NCBI RefSeq assembly: GCF_002135375.1
Contig: NZ_NEGH01000010.1
Coordinates: forward strand, 62,001 to 126,000
Direction of reading: 5' to 3'
DNA: 64,000 nucleotides
Source of the DNA: Acinetobacter sp. ANC 4558
GTDB lineage: Bacteria; Pseudomonadota; Gammaproteobacteria; Pseudomonadales; Moraxellaceae
Part shown: positions 9,821-19,105 of the stretch, piece after piece
Layout: the number at the start of each line of letters is the position of its first letter
Position numbering within the stretch: position 1 is the stretch's first letter
Program-made: the position numbers and the translations under genes
Notes under the pieces: model-generated
Seen by the model: only the letters and a program-made list of their open reading frames with translations
Database searches by the model: none
What the model was told of the DNA's origin: nothing

Positions 9821-10434
9821 AAAATTTGGTCAAATTATTTTGATATTACCGTTAGTTAAGCTAAAGCATAGCTATGAATTTTTTATTATAAAAATAACAA
9901 CCTCATATTGTCAGTAAATTGTACTATTCCAAAAATCAGCTTCTCATTAATATTTAGTCATTTATGTGAATGTTAAAGTATTTCTATTAAAATGGATTCA
10001 TAAATTGTGTGAATTATATTTTAGTTTTAGATCGAAATGTGCTGAATTTTAGCTTTGGAATGTTCATATTTAGATAATTTTGAATGGATGAAAATTATAA
10101 TTATTTTTTAAATTTAAGCAATGTATTTATTGAAATAATAATAAATCCTTAAGTAATGGAATGTTAAAAAAAAACTATAGCTATTACTTAAATATACAAG
10201 TAATTAACTAGTGTGATTTTTGCACAGGCTCTTTAATGTAGATGTTGTAATTACTGACTTATTAGATGAAAAATAACTTTTTAATTTAATTTTATTAAAT
10301 AAATTAGTTATTTAAGTTGAGTTTATTTAATAAGAATATTTACAAGCATTAATAATATCAATCAATTATTCATATGGAAAATATAGTCATATTCAAATGA
10401 TTGTATAAATTAATTTAATATCAGTGAGGTTTTT
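9821..10434. other. AT-rich upstream region of the ecp operon
   Basis: About 610 nt with no supported gene on either strand. It presumably contains the ecpA promoter and regulatory sites. No ecpR-like regulator gene is present. A GTGAGG ribosome site stands just before the ecpA start. No clear operator repeat was recognised. Confidence 0.5.
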
Positions 10435-11028
10435 ATGAAAAGTACACTTTCTAAATTAGCACTCTTATCTTCATCTATTTTACTTGCAACTTCTGCAATG
10501 GCTGATGTAACTGCATCTGCTACAGCACGTTGGGATGCAACTGCAACTAAAGATACAACGTCTAGCTTAGTTGTAACGCCGTTGCGTTCTTTGAGTTTCC
10601 AATATGCTGAAGGTGAGAATGCCTTTAACCAACAAACGGGTGCTTTTGATGTCACAATTCAAGGTCAAAGTGGTGCGACAGATTTTGAATTATCCTCAAA
10701 ATTAGTCGGAAATACGTTATCTCGTACAGGTGATACTTCAACGCTTCAAGTGGGAGTTGCATGGAATGGTAGTAAACTTTCTCCAACAGAACCAGTATTT
10801 TTAATCAATACTGCTGATGATGACTTTGCTAATGCTGGTTTAGAAGCACTTGCTCAAAGTACTGCATATGCAGGAGCTGATCGTAGTTCAGCTCGAGGTA
10901 GTTTTATATTTACCGTTGATAATGCAACAAGCGATGGTTCTACAGATGCAGCATTTGCTGATTTAGCTGACGGTACATGGGATGGTGAAGTTGCCGTTCA
11001 ATTCACAGCACATTGGACTACACCTTAA
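10435..11028 (+). CDS. ecpA: Common pilus major subunit EcpA (alpha-fimbrial pilin)
   Basis: EcpA is the main structural pilin of the E. coli common pilus (Mat fimbria), an adhesive fibre. The 197-residue precursor has a Sec signal ending SAMA-DV at about residue 22. The mature part is clearly EcpA-like: DVTASATARWDATATKDT, SLVVTPLRSLSFQYAEG, then TGAFDVTIQG, and the C-terminal WDGEVAVQFTAHW donor-complementing strand region. It is the first of four pilus genes. A hairpin directly downstream can explain higher pilin output than chaperone and usher. The homology was recognised from memory of the E. coli protein. Confidence 0.92.
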   Translation: MKSTLSKLALLSSSILLATSAMADVTASATARWDATATKDTTSSLVVTPLRSLSFQYAEGENAFNQQTGAFDVTIQGQSGATDFELSSKLVGNTLSRTGDTSTLQVGVAWNGSKLSPTEPVFLINTADDDFANAGLEALAQSTAYAGADRSSARGSFIFTVDNATSDGSTDAAFADLADGTWDGEVAVQFTAHWTTP

Positions 11029-11036
11029 GTTTTCTA

Positions 11037-11073
11037 ATATGAGGGAGAATTCTCCCTCATATCTTTTTTATTT
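11037..11073 (+). terminator. Intra-operon terminator/attenuator between ecpA and ecpB
   Basis: A 26-nt perfect palindrome (11037-11062, arms ATATGAGGGAGAA and TTCTCCCTCATAT) is followed directly by CTTTTTTATTTT. This is a textbook intrinsic terminator placed inside the operon. It probably lets only part of the transcripts pass into ecpBCD. Confidence 0.85.
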
Positions 11074-11085
11074 TGGGATTATAGA

Positions 11086-11766
11086 ATGAATAAAATACTT
11101 CCTGTCATTGTTTGCTGTTTCGCAATGAGTGCAAATGCTGTGAATGTGGGTGACATTACTTCTATTATTAATGCCAACGAAAAAACACTCGCGAAAGAAG
11201 TCGAAAATACCACTAATGTTGCACGATATATTGCTTTAAAAATAGAAAAAATATCCAATCCAACGGCAGAAGGTGTGGTCATTCCTTTAGCCAATAATGA
11301 AGTGCTTTCAACCCCCGCAGGTCTGGTTTTACCTGGCGGTGGACAAGATGTTTTTAAAATTTTCTATAATGGTCCCGAAGATGATCAAGAACGTTATTAT
11401 CGTCTTTCTTGGTTAGATGCCCCAGTATTAGGTGCAGAAGAAAATACAGCCAATAAAGGTGCTTTAGCCACCACTTCAGCGCTCATTAACACCATTTTAG
11501 TGGTCACACCGCGCAAAGATAAATTTGATTATCAGTATGCCAATGGAACAATTACCAATACTGGAAATGCCAGCTTTCGTATTGTTGCAGCTGGAACTTG
11601 TCTAGATAAAGCAAAAGATATTGATGGTAAAGGATGCCGGGAACGATACTATGTTATGCCGGGTAAATCAGCCACCTTAAAATTTACAGATTGGAATTCT
11701 CCTAAAACTCATCTCGGTGTGTGGTATGGCGGACAATATATCAATGTAAATAAAAATAAAAAGTAA
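11086..11766 (+). CDS. ecpB: Periplasmic pilus chaperone EcpB
   Basis: EcpB is the alpha-fimbrial chaperone that holds pilin subunits in the periplasm. The 226-residue protein has a short signal ending ANA and mature VNVGDITSIIN, like E. coli EcpB (VGDISSFMN). ERYYRLSWLDAP, TILVVTPRKDKFDYQYANGTITNTGN and YYVMPGKSA all have close E. coli counterparts. Two cysteines (TCLDK and GCRER) match the conserved pair. The gene begins 57 nt after ecpA, past the hairpin, and 5 nt before ecpC. E. coli has a second chaperone, EcpE, which is missing here, so EcpB must act alone or with an unlinked partner. Confidence 0.9.
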   Translation: MNKILPVIVCCFAMSANAVNVGDITSIINANEKTLAKEVENTTNVARYIALKIEKISNPTAEGVVIPLANNEVLSTPAGLVLPGGGQDVFKIFYNGPEDDQERYYRLSWLDAPVLGAEENTANKGALATTSALINTILVVTPRKDKFDYQYANGTITNTGNASFRIVAAGTCLDKAKDIDGKGCRERYYVMPGKSATLKFTDWNSPKTHLGVWYGGQYINVNKNKK

Positions 11767-11771
11767 GGCCT

Positions 11772-14288
11772 ATGAAAAGATATCTATTACCTGGTGTTTT
11801 GTTAAGTGGTTGCACTTTTGTGCCCATATTGTCTCATGCAAAAGGGGAGCGTATCGTTATTGGTGACTATACTTTTCCGACTGTATTGTCTCATGCTTTA
11901 CAGCAAGGTATTAGTATTCCTGTCTATTTAAAATATACCAAAGACACTGCAATTATAGATGACAAGAGTCAGCAGAAAGTTGCCGATGCAACCTTAATTT
12001 ATAAAAATGATCATTTATATGTAAAAACCATTGATTTTGAGTCTTATCAGCAAACCACTACACTGTCTTCAGAATTAAAACAAAACCTAGAGTCATTAGA
12101 CAAGAGCTTTAACCAACAGATGCAGTTGCAAGTGAATGATGATTCTGCATTAAAACTAGATTTAGAGTCTTTATATTTAGAACTTTTGGTTGATCGAGAT
12201 GCTTTGGAAACCACCTTTATTCCGCGCTCTGATATTCTAGAAAAAGCAACCTCGAATGAAGTCTCGTCAATCTTAAATTATCGCTTTGGTTATGCTTATA
12301 ATGAATATGATGATCGCTCAAACTCAACAAACTACTTAAGTTTAGATAGCATTAGTTCATTTAAAGAACATCATTTAAGTTTAAACGGTTCAATTTATGG
12401 TATTGGTAAAGGTTCATCGAATGCAGATCTCTATCGTGCCATCTATGAACGAGATTTTGAAGGTTATCGTCTTGCTGCGGGGATGATGGACACTTGGAGT
12501 ATGCAATCCATTGCCAGTCTTTCAGCCTTAAATACCAGTAAAATTTATGGGGTCACTTACGGTAATAAAAGTAATACCACCATTGAAGACAATAAACAGT
12601 CTTTAACGCCAATTGTGGTGTTCTTACCGAGTGCAGGAACGGTGCAAGTTTACCGAGATGGTCGTTTATTAAGTATCCAAAACTTTTCCATGGGTAGCCA
12701 TGAAATAGATACTTCAAACTTCCCATATGGTATCTATAATGTTGAACTGAAAACCATTATTGATGGACAAGAAACCACCTCGAATGCGCAAGTGAATAAG
12801 TCCTATGGTCGGAGCTCTAGTGTCACTGGAAAACTGGATTGGCAAGTTTTTGGGGGAATGCTGGAATATTATAAATCTGATCGTAGAGAACAGATTAGAG
12901 ATATTAATAAAAAAGACACCTGGTTAATGGGTGTCGCATTAGCAAAAAACTATAATGTCTTATCAGGTTTAGGCTTAAGAAGTACATTTTATGCTTTTGA
13001 TGAAAATGCAGTAGCCGAAACCCAAACCACCTTATCGGTCACACCGAGTACCAACCTGACGCTACAAACTATGTTGGCCAGTGATGGTTCTTATTTGGCA
13101 TCTACTTCTGTTGGTTATACATTGCCTAAAGGTTATGGGAGTGTCTGGGGTGCCTTTAACCGCAGTGAAGAAGGCAATAAACTCTATTTCACCCAAAGCC
13201 ACAGTTTTGATTTAGGTTTAAGTTTAAACCTCAAACAAGTGTATTCTAAACTAGGTTTTTTAAATACCAGTTATAATAAAGACTTGCAACGCGGTTATAG
13301 CAACACCAATATTGAATATTTTCAGAATGTATTTAATGGGCGTTATGCCAATGTGAGCATAAGAACTGGTGTACAAAAATCAACGTATGACAATCAACGC
13401 TCTGATAATGATAAATATATTTTTTTAGATTTAAGTTTACCAATTTCCAGATGGTTTAGTGCTGGAATTAACAGCCGAAATAGTAACCTCCTTGCCAATG
13501 CCAGTTATAAACAAAACTTTAGCAATAGTGTTGTGCAAAGTGTTGGCGTGGATTTAAATCAGGTGATTAAAAGAAAGAATGATTATTTAAATAGTGATGA
13601 TTTCTCAGCATCGGCTTATTTAGCGTACCAAACCAGTATTAATGCAGGAACCTTGTCAGGAAGTGCCTCATCACACAGCAAGAATTTCAACTACAGTACC
13701 CAAGGTTCGATTGCCAGCTCTAACTTTGATTTAGGACTTGGCAATAACAGTCATGGTTCAGGTATTTTGATTAAAACAGGTTTACCACGTGGTACCACCA
13801 TGTCCGCACTGATTAATGGACAAGATTATACTTTAAAAGGAAATCGTAACTTTATTCCGTTATCACCGTATAAAAAATACACAGTAGAATTAAGAAGTGA
13901 TAAGCATTCCATGGATAGTGTCAGCGTCGGTCAGGGTCGTAAGAGCACGGTAGTACTTTACCCAGGGAACGTCGCAAAACTTGAGCCTGAAATTAAACAA
14001 ATGGTGACGATCTTTGGACGGATTCGTTATCCAAATGGTGAGATTGCCGCCAATACACAGCTAAATAACCATATTGGTAAAACCAAAACTGATAATAACG
14101 GTGAGTTTTCTCTTGATATTGACAAGAAATATCCAGTAATTACTTTAATTCGTGACAATGGAGATATTTGTGAATCTGAATTGGCACTGAATAAAGAACA
14201 AGGTGTGGCTTGGTTAGGTGAAATTTCATGTGTATATAAAGTCGCGAGTCATAGTAAGAATAATTTAGAGGTACGTAATCATGATTAA
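11772..14288 (+). CDS. ecpC: Outer-membrane pilus usher EcpC
   Basis: EcpC is the outer-membrane beta-barrel through which pilin is assembled and secreted. The 838-residue length matches the E. coli usher (about 840). It has a signal peptide (cleavage near SHA-KG, residue 24), a periplasmic N-domain, a barrel with many YxxN/aromatic alternating strands, and a plug region around residues 280-340 (VQVYRDGRLLSIQNF, usher-like). Carboxypeptidase-like C-terminal domains follow, with TIFGRIRYPNGEIAANTQ and DNNGEFSLDI. It overlaps ecpD by 8 nt. The alpha-fimbrial ushers differ strongly from the FimD/PapC type, so the family call rests on context plus length and motifs. Confidence 0.88.
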   Translation: MKRYLLPGVLLSGCTFVPILSHAKGERIVIGDYTFPTVLSHALQQGISIPVYLKYTKDTAIIDDKSQQKVADATLIYKNDHLYVKTIDFESYQQTTTLSSELKQNLESLDKSFNQQMQLQVNDDSALKLDLESLYLELLVDRDALETTFIPRSDILEKATSNEVSSILNYRFGYAYNEYDDRSNSTNYLSLDSISSFKEHHLSLNGSIYGIGKGSSNADLYRAIYERDFEGYRLAAGMMDTWSMQSIASLSALNTSKIYGVTYGNKSNTTIEDNKQSLTPIVVFLPSAGTVQVYRDGRLLSIQNFSMGSHEIDTSNFPYGIYNVELKTIIDGQETTSNAQVNKSYGRSSSVTGKLDWQVFGGMLEYYKSDRREQIRDINKKDTWLMGVALAKNYNVLSGLGLRSTFYAFDENAVAETQTTLSVTPSTNLTLQTMLASDGSYLASTSVGYTLPKGYGSVWGAFNRSEEGNKLYFTQSHSFDLGLSLNLKQVYSKLGFLNTSYNKDLQRGYSNTNIEYFQNVFNGRYANVSIRTGVQKSTYDNQRSDNDKYIFLDLSLPISRWFSAGINSRNSNLLANASYKQNFSNSVVQSVGVDLNQVIKRKNDYLNSDDFSASAYLAYQTSINAGTLSGSASSHSKNFNYSTQGSIASSNFDLGLGNNSHGSGILIKTGLPRGTTMSALINGQDYTLKGNRNFIPLSPYKKYTVELRSDKHSMDSVSVGQGRKSTVVLYPGNVAKLEPEIKQMVTIFGRIRYPNGEIAANTQLNNHIGKTKTDNNGEFSLDIDKKYPVITLIRDNGDICESELALNKEQGVAWLGEISCVYKVASHSKNNLEVRNHD

Positions 14289-15960
14289 TTATAGAACTTT
14301 ATTTCTTGGCGCACTTTCAGCGTTTTCTATTCATCATGCTGCGCATGCCTTAAATCCACCGACATCATTTACAGGTGGGGGAACAAACAGTTTTATTTTC
14401 TTTGAAAATAATATAGACCAAGAATACTTGATTTCAGCTGAGCATCTCAACCCGCGGTTCACTGGGGCAAACGTTTGGACACGCTATGGACGAGACCAAC
14501 AAGACTCCTTAGGTTATATGGGAACAGATACAACGTTACGCAATCGAAATAACGTGGATATGTGGTTAGAAAACTCTAGTATGTTAACGCCTTTTCAAGG
14601 GATACGTTGTCGTATACGAAATAACGGGGCATGTCCTGCAACTGGGTTTTTACCCGCAGAATTTATAGATCAATTCGGTGCCTATAAAATACGTTCAGCA
14701 TCTGGTGATTTCGATGGGGGATATGCTCGTGCGTCATTTGGGCCAGATGCATATGAATATTTGAAGGAATTAGCTCCTGGAGATGTTCATCAGTTTATTA
14801 TGCATTATTGTGAAACCACAGAAGACTATAATCCAAGCGCAGGAGGACGCTGTAAAGATGCAACAACGGGCAGATGGCGAAAAACGCAACTTAATATTAC
14901 CAAAGATGCGCATATTAAATTTATAGATACTCGAGCTTTTAGTGAAATCTGGGTGGCAACCGATGGAACGCCAAGTATAGCACAAAATAGTGAGCTTTGC
15001 CGAGATCTTGTTGTGCCGCGGGGGGGAACTGCTGATCAACGCGAAGGCATTGCTTGTAAAATGGTACAGTATGACTTGAATGGACCAACCTCCGCATTTA
15101 ATAACTCAACTCATTTATACATGGCTGTTGATCAGGCTGCATTGAATAATATGGCAATTGCAGCTTATGATCTTCGAATCAATGCTGGTGGTAATGATGA
15201 CTGGGTTCGATACGATGCAGATACAAGGGTTGAGAACCTTATGAACAGAATGTTGCAGAGTGGAAGGCATTATATTGAAGTTTTATTTACTAAATCCTTC
15301 TTCAAAAAAATGTTAGCAGCTGAAGCTTCTACCTCAGGAAGGCGTGGTGTCTTTACATTTGCTGTAAATAATACGGCTACTCCACAATCAGGCTATTATC
15401 AATTTGCCACAAATATGGATATTGATATTATTCCACGTGAATATGGCATTAGCATTCGCCATCAAAACCAAAATGAACGCGTTAAAACAGGAAAAATTGG
15501 TGAAGAAGACATTACATTTAATTATGTAGTGACTCAATCTGCACCAAAAACAACGGGTGCGAATGGCGGAAGAGCGGATGTAGTAAAAGCAAGAGTACTC
15601 GGAGAGTCGACGACTGTTAGAGGGAATAGTTATTGTTTATTTAAGTCGAAAGATGAGGTCTTGCAGGTTCCTATTCCAGCTTATTTGTCCTATACCAACA
15701 GTGCTGGGCAAAAGATTGAGCAGTATAGTGGCTGTAATGCCAGTGCGACGCTTGATTTAACGGATGCGAATTGGAATGCGGTACCATGGGACCAACAACA
15801 ATCAGGATTTTTTCACTCAACTAATTTGGACTTAAGATTTCCCATGAACGATAGAGTCTCTTTATTTACAATAGATGGCATAGATTGGTTGGGAAGTGTG
15901 CGCGCTGAAGGTGATGTTGAAGTTGAAGCAACTTGGATCGGTGTAACTAGACCCAAATAA
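14281..15960 (+). CDS. ecpD: Pilus tip adhesin EcpD
   Basis: EcpD is the two-domain tip adhesin of the common pilus. The 559-residue precursor has a signal peptide ending AAHA-LN and close matches to E. coli EcpD through its length. Examples are LNPRFTGANVWTRYG, QDSLGYMGTD, VDMWLENSSMLTPFQGIRC, CKMVQYDLNG, FFKKM, SGYYQFATN and the C-terminal EVEATWIG. Several cysteine pairs (RCRIRNNGAC, CETTEDYNPSAGGRC) look like the adhesin disulfides. The start lies inside the end of ecpC with GAGG upstream. It is the last gene of the operon, and no ecpE follows. Confidence 0.9.
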   Translation: MINYRTLFLGALSAFSIHHAAHALNPPTSFTGGGTNSFIFFENNIDQEYLISAEHLNPRFTGANVWTRYGRDQQDSLGYMGTDTTLRNRNNVDMWLENSSMLTPFQGIRCRIRNNGACPATGFLPAEFIDQFGAYKIRSASGDFDGGYARASFGPDAYEYLKELAPGDVHQFIMHYCETTEDYNPSAGGRCKDATTGRWRKTQLNITKDAHIKFIDTRAFSEIWVATDGTPSIAQNSELCRDLVVPRGGTADQREGIACKMVQYDLNGPTSAFNNSTHLYMAVDQAALNNMAIAAYDLRINAGGNDDWVRYDADTRVENLMNRMLQSGRHYIEVLFTKSFFKKMLAAEASTSGRRGVFTFAVNNTATPQSGYYQFATNMDIDIIPREYGISIRHQNQNERVKTGKIGEEDITFNYVVTQSAPKTTGANGGRADVVKARVLGESTTVRGNSYCLFKSKDEVLQVPIPAYLSYTNSAGQKIEQYSGCNASATLDLTDANWNAVPWDQQQSGFFHSTNLDLRFPMNDRVSLFTIDGIDWLGSVRAEGDVEVEATWIGVTRPK

Positions 15961-15969
15961 TATACATTG

Positions 15970-16005
15970 GTGTAGAATTTTGCTCAATTGAGCAAAATTC
16001 TACAC
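15970..16005. terminator. Bidirectional terminator, 36-nt perfect palindrome
   Basis: A perfect inverted repeat spans 15970-16005 with arm core TGTAGAATTTTGCTC and centre AATT. It lies 9 nt after ecpD and about 120 nt after the convergent zapA, so it can stop both transcripts. T-runs outside the arms are weak. Confidence 0.6.
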
Positions 16006-16127
16006 AATAGAAGTAAAAGTTTATTCATGCTTTTCAACAAAAAATAAAATGACAACAGGTAATTTCTGACCTCACTTTTCGATCAATAAAATTTATAACT
16101 TTATAATCATGAAAATGATCAATTGTT

Positions 16128-16412
16128 TTAATTAAACTGTTTGACCTCATCTAAAATATTTTCTAATAGACGCTCACAATGCTCATATTCTTGTAAAGAT
16201 TTATTCATTGAAAGTACTTCTTGCATGAGTTCTAATGCCACCATAATGGTTAATTTACTTGGCTCCATACGAGGCGCCTTTCGTCGTAATTCATTATAAC
16301 GTTCATTTAATAATTCAGCAGCACGTTCTAAGTCTGTAGAACCTTCTTTGGTTGTTGCTAAACGAAAACTATGCCCAAGAACTTTCAGTTCAACTGGAAT
16401 TTGTTCACTCAT
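16128..16412 (-). CDS. zapA: Cell division protein ZapA
   Basis: ZapA binds FtsZ and bundles its filaments at the division ring. The 94-residue product shows the family start (VELKVLGHSFRLATTKEG), the acidic/basic LNERYNELRRKAPRM region, and the C-terminal coiled coil MVALELMQEVLSMNKSLQEYE. Its start codon directly abuts the stop of the upstream coiled-coil gene, and GAGGAAG inside that gene's end serves as ribosome site. The two are therefore translationally coupled. The same zapA/ygfB/pepP neighbourhood is conserved in E. coli and Pseudomonas. Confidence 0.93.
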   Translation of the reverse strand: MSEQIPVELKVLGHSFRLATTKEGSTDLERAAELLNERYNELRRKAPRMEPSKLTIMVALELMQEVLSMNKSLQEYEHCERLLENILDEVKQFN

Positions 16413-16964
16413 TTATACTTCCTCATTATTTTCAGAAGGGTGGGCAAGTTGCTGAATTTCTTGGGTATAAGAATCTTGAGCCGTTCCTAAAATGCTTAAA
16501 CGTTGAATAATGGTTTCAACTTTTGCTTTTGCTAAATCATTTTTTTGTAATAAACGCTCACGCTCACTTTGAAGTGCTTGAATTTCATGTTGAGCATGGC
16601 GCTGATCATTTTGAAATTTTTCTTTCAATATGCGTAATTCATTACGTTCAGCAAGTATTTCTTGAAATCGATTTTTTAAATCTGTACAGCTTTTTTCTAA
16701 GCGATTATATCGATCTGCAAGAGCTGTAGCATCATCATTAATTTGCTTTAGCTTTGATTGCGTATTTTCTAGCTGCTCAGCGAGTTGATCACATTCTGTT
16801 TGCTTTTGCGTAATCGTATTGTTTTTTAAGTCAAGTTGAATCTTAAATTGTTGATTTGAATTTAATTTATCATCTTCTAGAGCATTGTTTTCAGACTCAA
16901 ATTGAGATAAACGTGATTTGAGCGCACTAATATGCGCTTGCAGACGCTGTAATTCTTCTAACAT
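16413..16964 (-). CDS. Coiled-coil protein coupled to zapA
   Basis: The protein (183 residues from the ATG at 16964) is nearly all predicted coiled coil. Heptad-like charged and Leu/Ile positions run from MLEELQRLQAHISALKSRL to about residue 160, with no membrane segment or signal. Small ZapB-like coiled-coil proteins are encoded beside zapA in other gammaproteobacteria, so a role at the division ring is a reasonable inference but is not shown. It is far longer than ZapB (about 80 residues). A TTG at 16991 would extend the frame by 9 residues, but I prefer the ATG. It is the first gene of a two-gene operon with zapA. Confidence 0.7.
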   Translation of the reverse strand: MLEELQRLQAHISALKSRLSQFESENNALEDDKLNSNQQFKIQLDLKNNTITQKQTECDQLAEQLENTQSKLKQINDDATALADRYNRLEKSCTDLKNRFQEILAERNELRILKEKFQNDQRHAQHEIQALQSERERLLQKNDLAKAKVETIIQRLSILGTAQDSYTQEIQQLAHPSENNEEV

Positions 16965-17028
16965 ATCGTAGTCGCACAGTATCGTAAACAAGGGTAATAT
17001 ATAAGAAGTATAAAGATTGGATAGACGA

Positions 17029-17646
17029 ATGCAAGACGATATTTCAGGTTGGTCAGATTGGACCCTACATTTTTCAGAAATTGAAGAAATTTCAAGCCCA
17101 AGTGAGCTTCATGGCTTAGTAACAGGTATCGTTTGTGTAACTCAAGCACCAACAGATGAAGAATGGGGGCAAATATTAAAAACGTTAGAAGTTCCAGAGC
17201 TCAGTGCAGAAGCACTTGCGCTTTTAACGGAAGAGGCGGAAGATATTTCACATGCTTTAGCAGATGATGCATTAGATTATTTACCCATTTTACCCGATGA
17301 CGAACACACACTTTCAGAGCGTGTTCAAGCACTGGCAGATTGGTGTGCAGGTGTGGTGTTAGGTTTTGGTCTTGCATCTGGTCATTTACGTGCAGATGAA
17401 AAAGAATTGATTGAACATTTACAAGATGTTGCATCTGTTGAGTTTGATGAGTCGGATGATGACGAGGAAGGCGAAGAAAGTTATCAGGAATTATATGAAT
17501 TTGTTCGACTCATTCCGATCAGCTTATCCATGGGGCGCAAGAAAGTTCCATTAGCTGAAACGCCACTTTTACAAAAAGTTTCAACAAGGCAGCCAAATAA
17601 CACCAGTAATGTGGTTGAAATGTTTACACCACATCGTCCAAGTTAA
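17029..17646 (+). CDS. ygfB: UPF0149 family protein YgfB
   Basis: YgfB/YecA-family protein of about 205 residues. Family features visible are SPSELHGLVTGIVC near the N-terminus, WCAGVVLGFGLASGHL in the middle, and an acidic stretch DESDDDEEGEESYQELYEFVR before the end. In Pseudomonas a YgfB homologue affects beta-lactam tolerance through AmpDh3; that role is not shown here. The C-terminal 30 residues (LQKVSTRQPNNTSN and on) are an unconserved extension. The frame is open from TTG 17017, but the ATG at 17029 is a better start. It is followed 80 nt later by pepP, as in E. coli. Confidence 0.88.
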   Translation: MQDDISGWSDWTLHFSEIEEISSPSELHGLVTGIVCVTQAPTDEEWGQILKTLEVPELSAEALALLTEEAEDISHALADDALDYLPILPDDEHTLSERVQALADWCAGVVLGFGLASGHLRADEKELIEHLQDVASVEFDESDDDEEGEESYQELYEFVRLIPISLSMGRKKVPLAETPLLQKVSTRQPNNTSNVVEMFTPHRPS

Positions 17647-17726
17647 ATAGAAATTTAATGGCAATTTTAGGGTTTATTGGTTAGTCCTAAACCCTAATTT
17701 TATCCAAACAGATGAAGAAACACTGA

Positions 17727-19049
17727 ATGAAGAAATTAGCTCAAATACATTTTGCACACCGTCGAGATCAACTTGCAGCAGAAATAGGATTACGCAGCAT
17801 TGCAATTATTGCAACGAATCCTGTCATGATGAGAAATAATGATGCAGATTATAAATATAGAGCTGATAGTAGTTTCTTTTATCTAACAGGTTTTGCTGAG
17901 CCTGAAGCGGTTGCAGTGATTGAAACATTTGATACGGAAGAGGAAGGATATTGTTACAGTTTATTTTGTCGTGAACGCAACAGAGAAATGGAAATATGGA
18001 ATGGATTTCGTGCAGGTTTAGATGGCGCACTGAATGACTATGAAGCAGATGAAGCTTATGTCATAGACCAGCTAGATGAAAAAATTCTTGAAAAGTTATT
18101 GAATAAAGATCAATTGTTTTATCGAATTGGTCATCAAGCAGAATTTGATACACAGATGACCGCTTTGCTTAAAAAAGCAGAAACAACGCATCGTCACGGT
18201 AGTGTACCTACACAAATTATTCAATTGAATCATATTGTGAATGAAATGCGTTTACATAAAACATCAGAAGAAATTGAATTAATGCAAATTGCATCAGACA
18301 TCAGTGCACAAGCACATACATGTGCAATGAAAAGTGTAAAAGTCGGAATGATGGAATATGCTTTGGAAGCAGAACTCAATTATATTTTTGGCAAAAATGG
18401 TTGCGTACCTTCATATAATAGTATTGTTGGAGGTGGCGAAAATGCATGTATTTTACATTATGTAGAAAATGATAAAGAACTCAAAGATGGCGACTTAGTT
18501 TTAATTGATGCTGCTTGTGAATATCAATTTTACGCATCAGATATTACACGAACATTTCCTGTGAATGGTAAATTTAGTGAAGCGCAAAAGGCGCTATATA
18601 ACGTGGTACTTCAAGCACAAATCGCTGCGATTGATGCTGTTCAAGTTGGTCATTCTTATCAAGAACCGCATCATGTAGCTGTCAAAATTTTAGTTCAGGG
18701 ATTACTTGATTTAGGAATTATGCAAGGGCAGTTGGAGGAAATTATCGAAACTGAACGTTATCGTCAGTTTTATATGCATGGTACAGGTCATTGGTTGGGA
18801 ATGGATGTACACGATGTTGGCTCCTATCGTATAGATGGAAAGTGGCGGACTTATGCAGAAGGAATGGTTGTTACAATTGAGCCAGGTTTGTATATTGCAC
18901 CAGATGATGACACAGTTGATAAACAATGGCGTGGAATCGGCATTCGTATTGAAGATGATATTGTGGTAATGAAAAATGGACCACATGTTTTAACTTCTGC
19001 AGTGGTAAAAACAGTTGAAGAAATAGAAGCCTTGATGATGATTTCTTAA
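17727..19049 (+). CDS. pepP: Xaa-Pro aminopeptidase PepP
   Basis: PepP removes the N-terminal residue from peptides with proline at position 2, using two manganese ions. The 440-residue length equals E. coli PepP. Metal ligands are visible: Asp in VLIDAACEYQ and SDITRTFP, His in YMHGTGHWLGMDVHDVG, Glu in TIEPGLYI, and Glu in GIGIRIEDDIVV. The N-terminal domain has YKYRADSSFFYLTGFAEPEA, typical of the family. In E. coli and Pseudomonas the next gene is ubiH. Here ubiH lies 10.7 kb further on, beyond two accessory modules. Confidence 0.95.
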   Translation: MKKLAQIHFAHRRDQLAAEIGLRSIAIIATNPVMMRNNDADYKYRADSSFFYLTGFAEPEAVAVIETFDTEEEGYCYSLFCRERNREMEIWNGFRAGLDGALNDYEADEAYVIDQLDEKILEKLLNKDQLFYRIGHQAEFDTQMTALLKKAETTHRHGSVPTQIIQLNHIVNEMRLHKTSEEIELMQIASDISAQAHTCAMKSVKVGMMEYALEAELNYIFGKNGCVPSYNSIVGGGENACILHYVENDKELKDGDLVLIDAACEYQFYASDITRTFPVNGKFSEAQKALYNVVLQAQIAAIDAVQVGHSYQEPHHVAVKILVQGLLDLGIMQGQLEEIIETERYRQFYMHGTGHWLGMDVHDVGSYRIDGKWRTYAEGMVVTIEPGLYIAPDDDTVDKQWRGIGIRIEDDIVVMKNGPHVLTSAVVKTVEEIEALMMIS

Positions 19050-19072
19050 AATTAAAAAAAATATGACTTGAG

Positions 19073-19105
19073 AACTTCTTCTGTTAAAAGGAGAAGTTTT
19101 TTATT
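19073..19105 (+). terminator. Intrinsic terminator after pepP
   Basis: A 7-bp stem (AACTTCT 19073-19079, AGAAGTT 19092-19098) is followed by a T-rich run. It lies 24 nt after pepP, so pepP is not co-transcribed with the accessory genes that follow. Confidence 0.8.

Noticed and set aside
16006-16127. A 6S RNA gene near zapA, as in E. coli
   Set aside because: The remaining gap is too short and shows none of the expected long closing stem; zapA is followed by the convergent ecpD gene instead.
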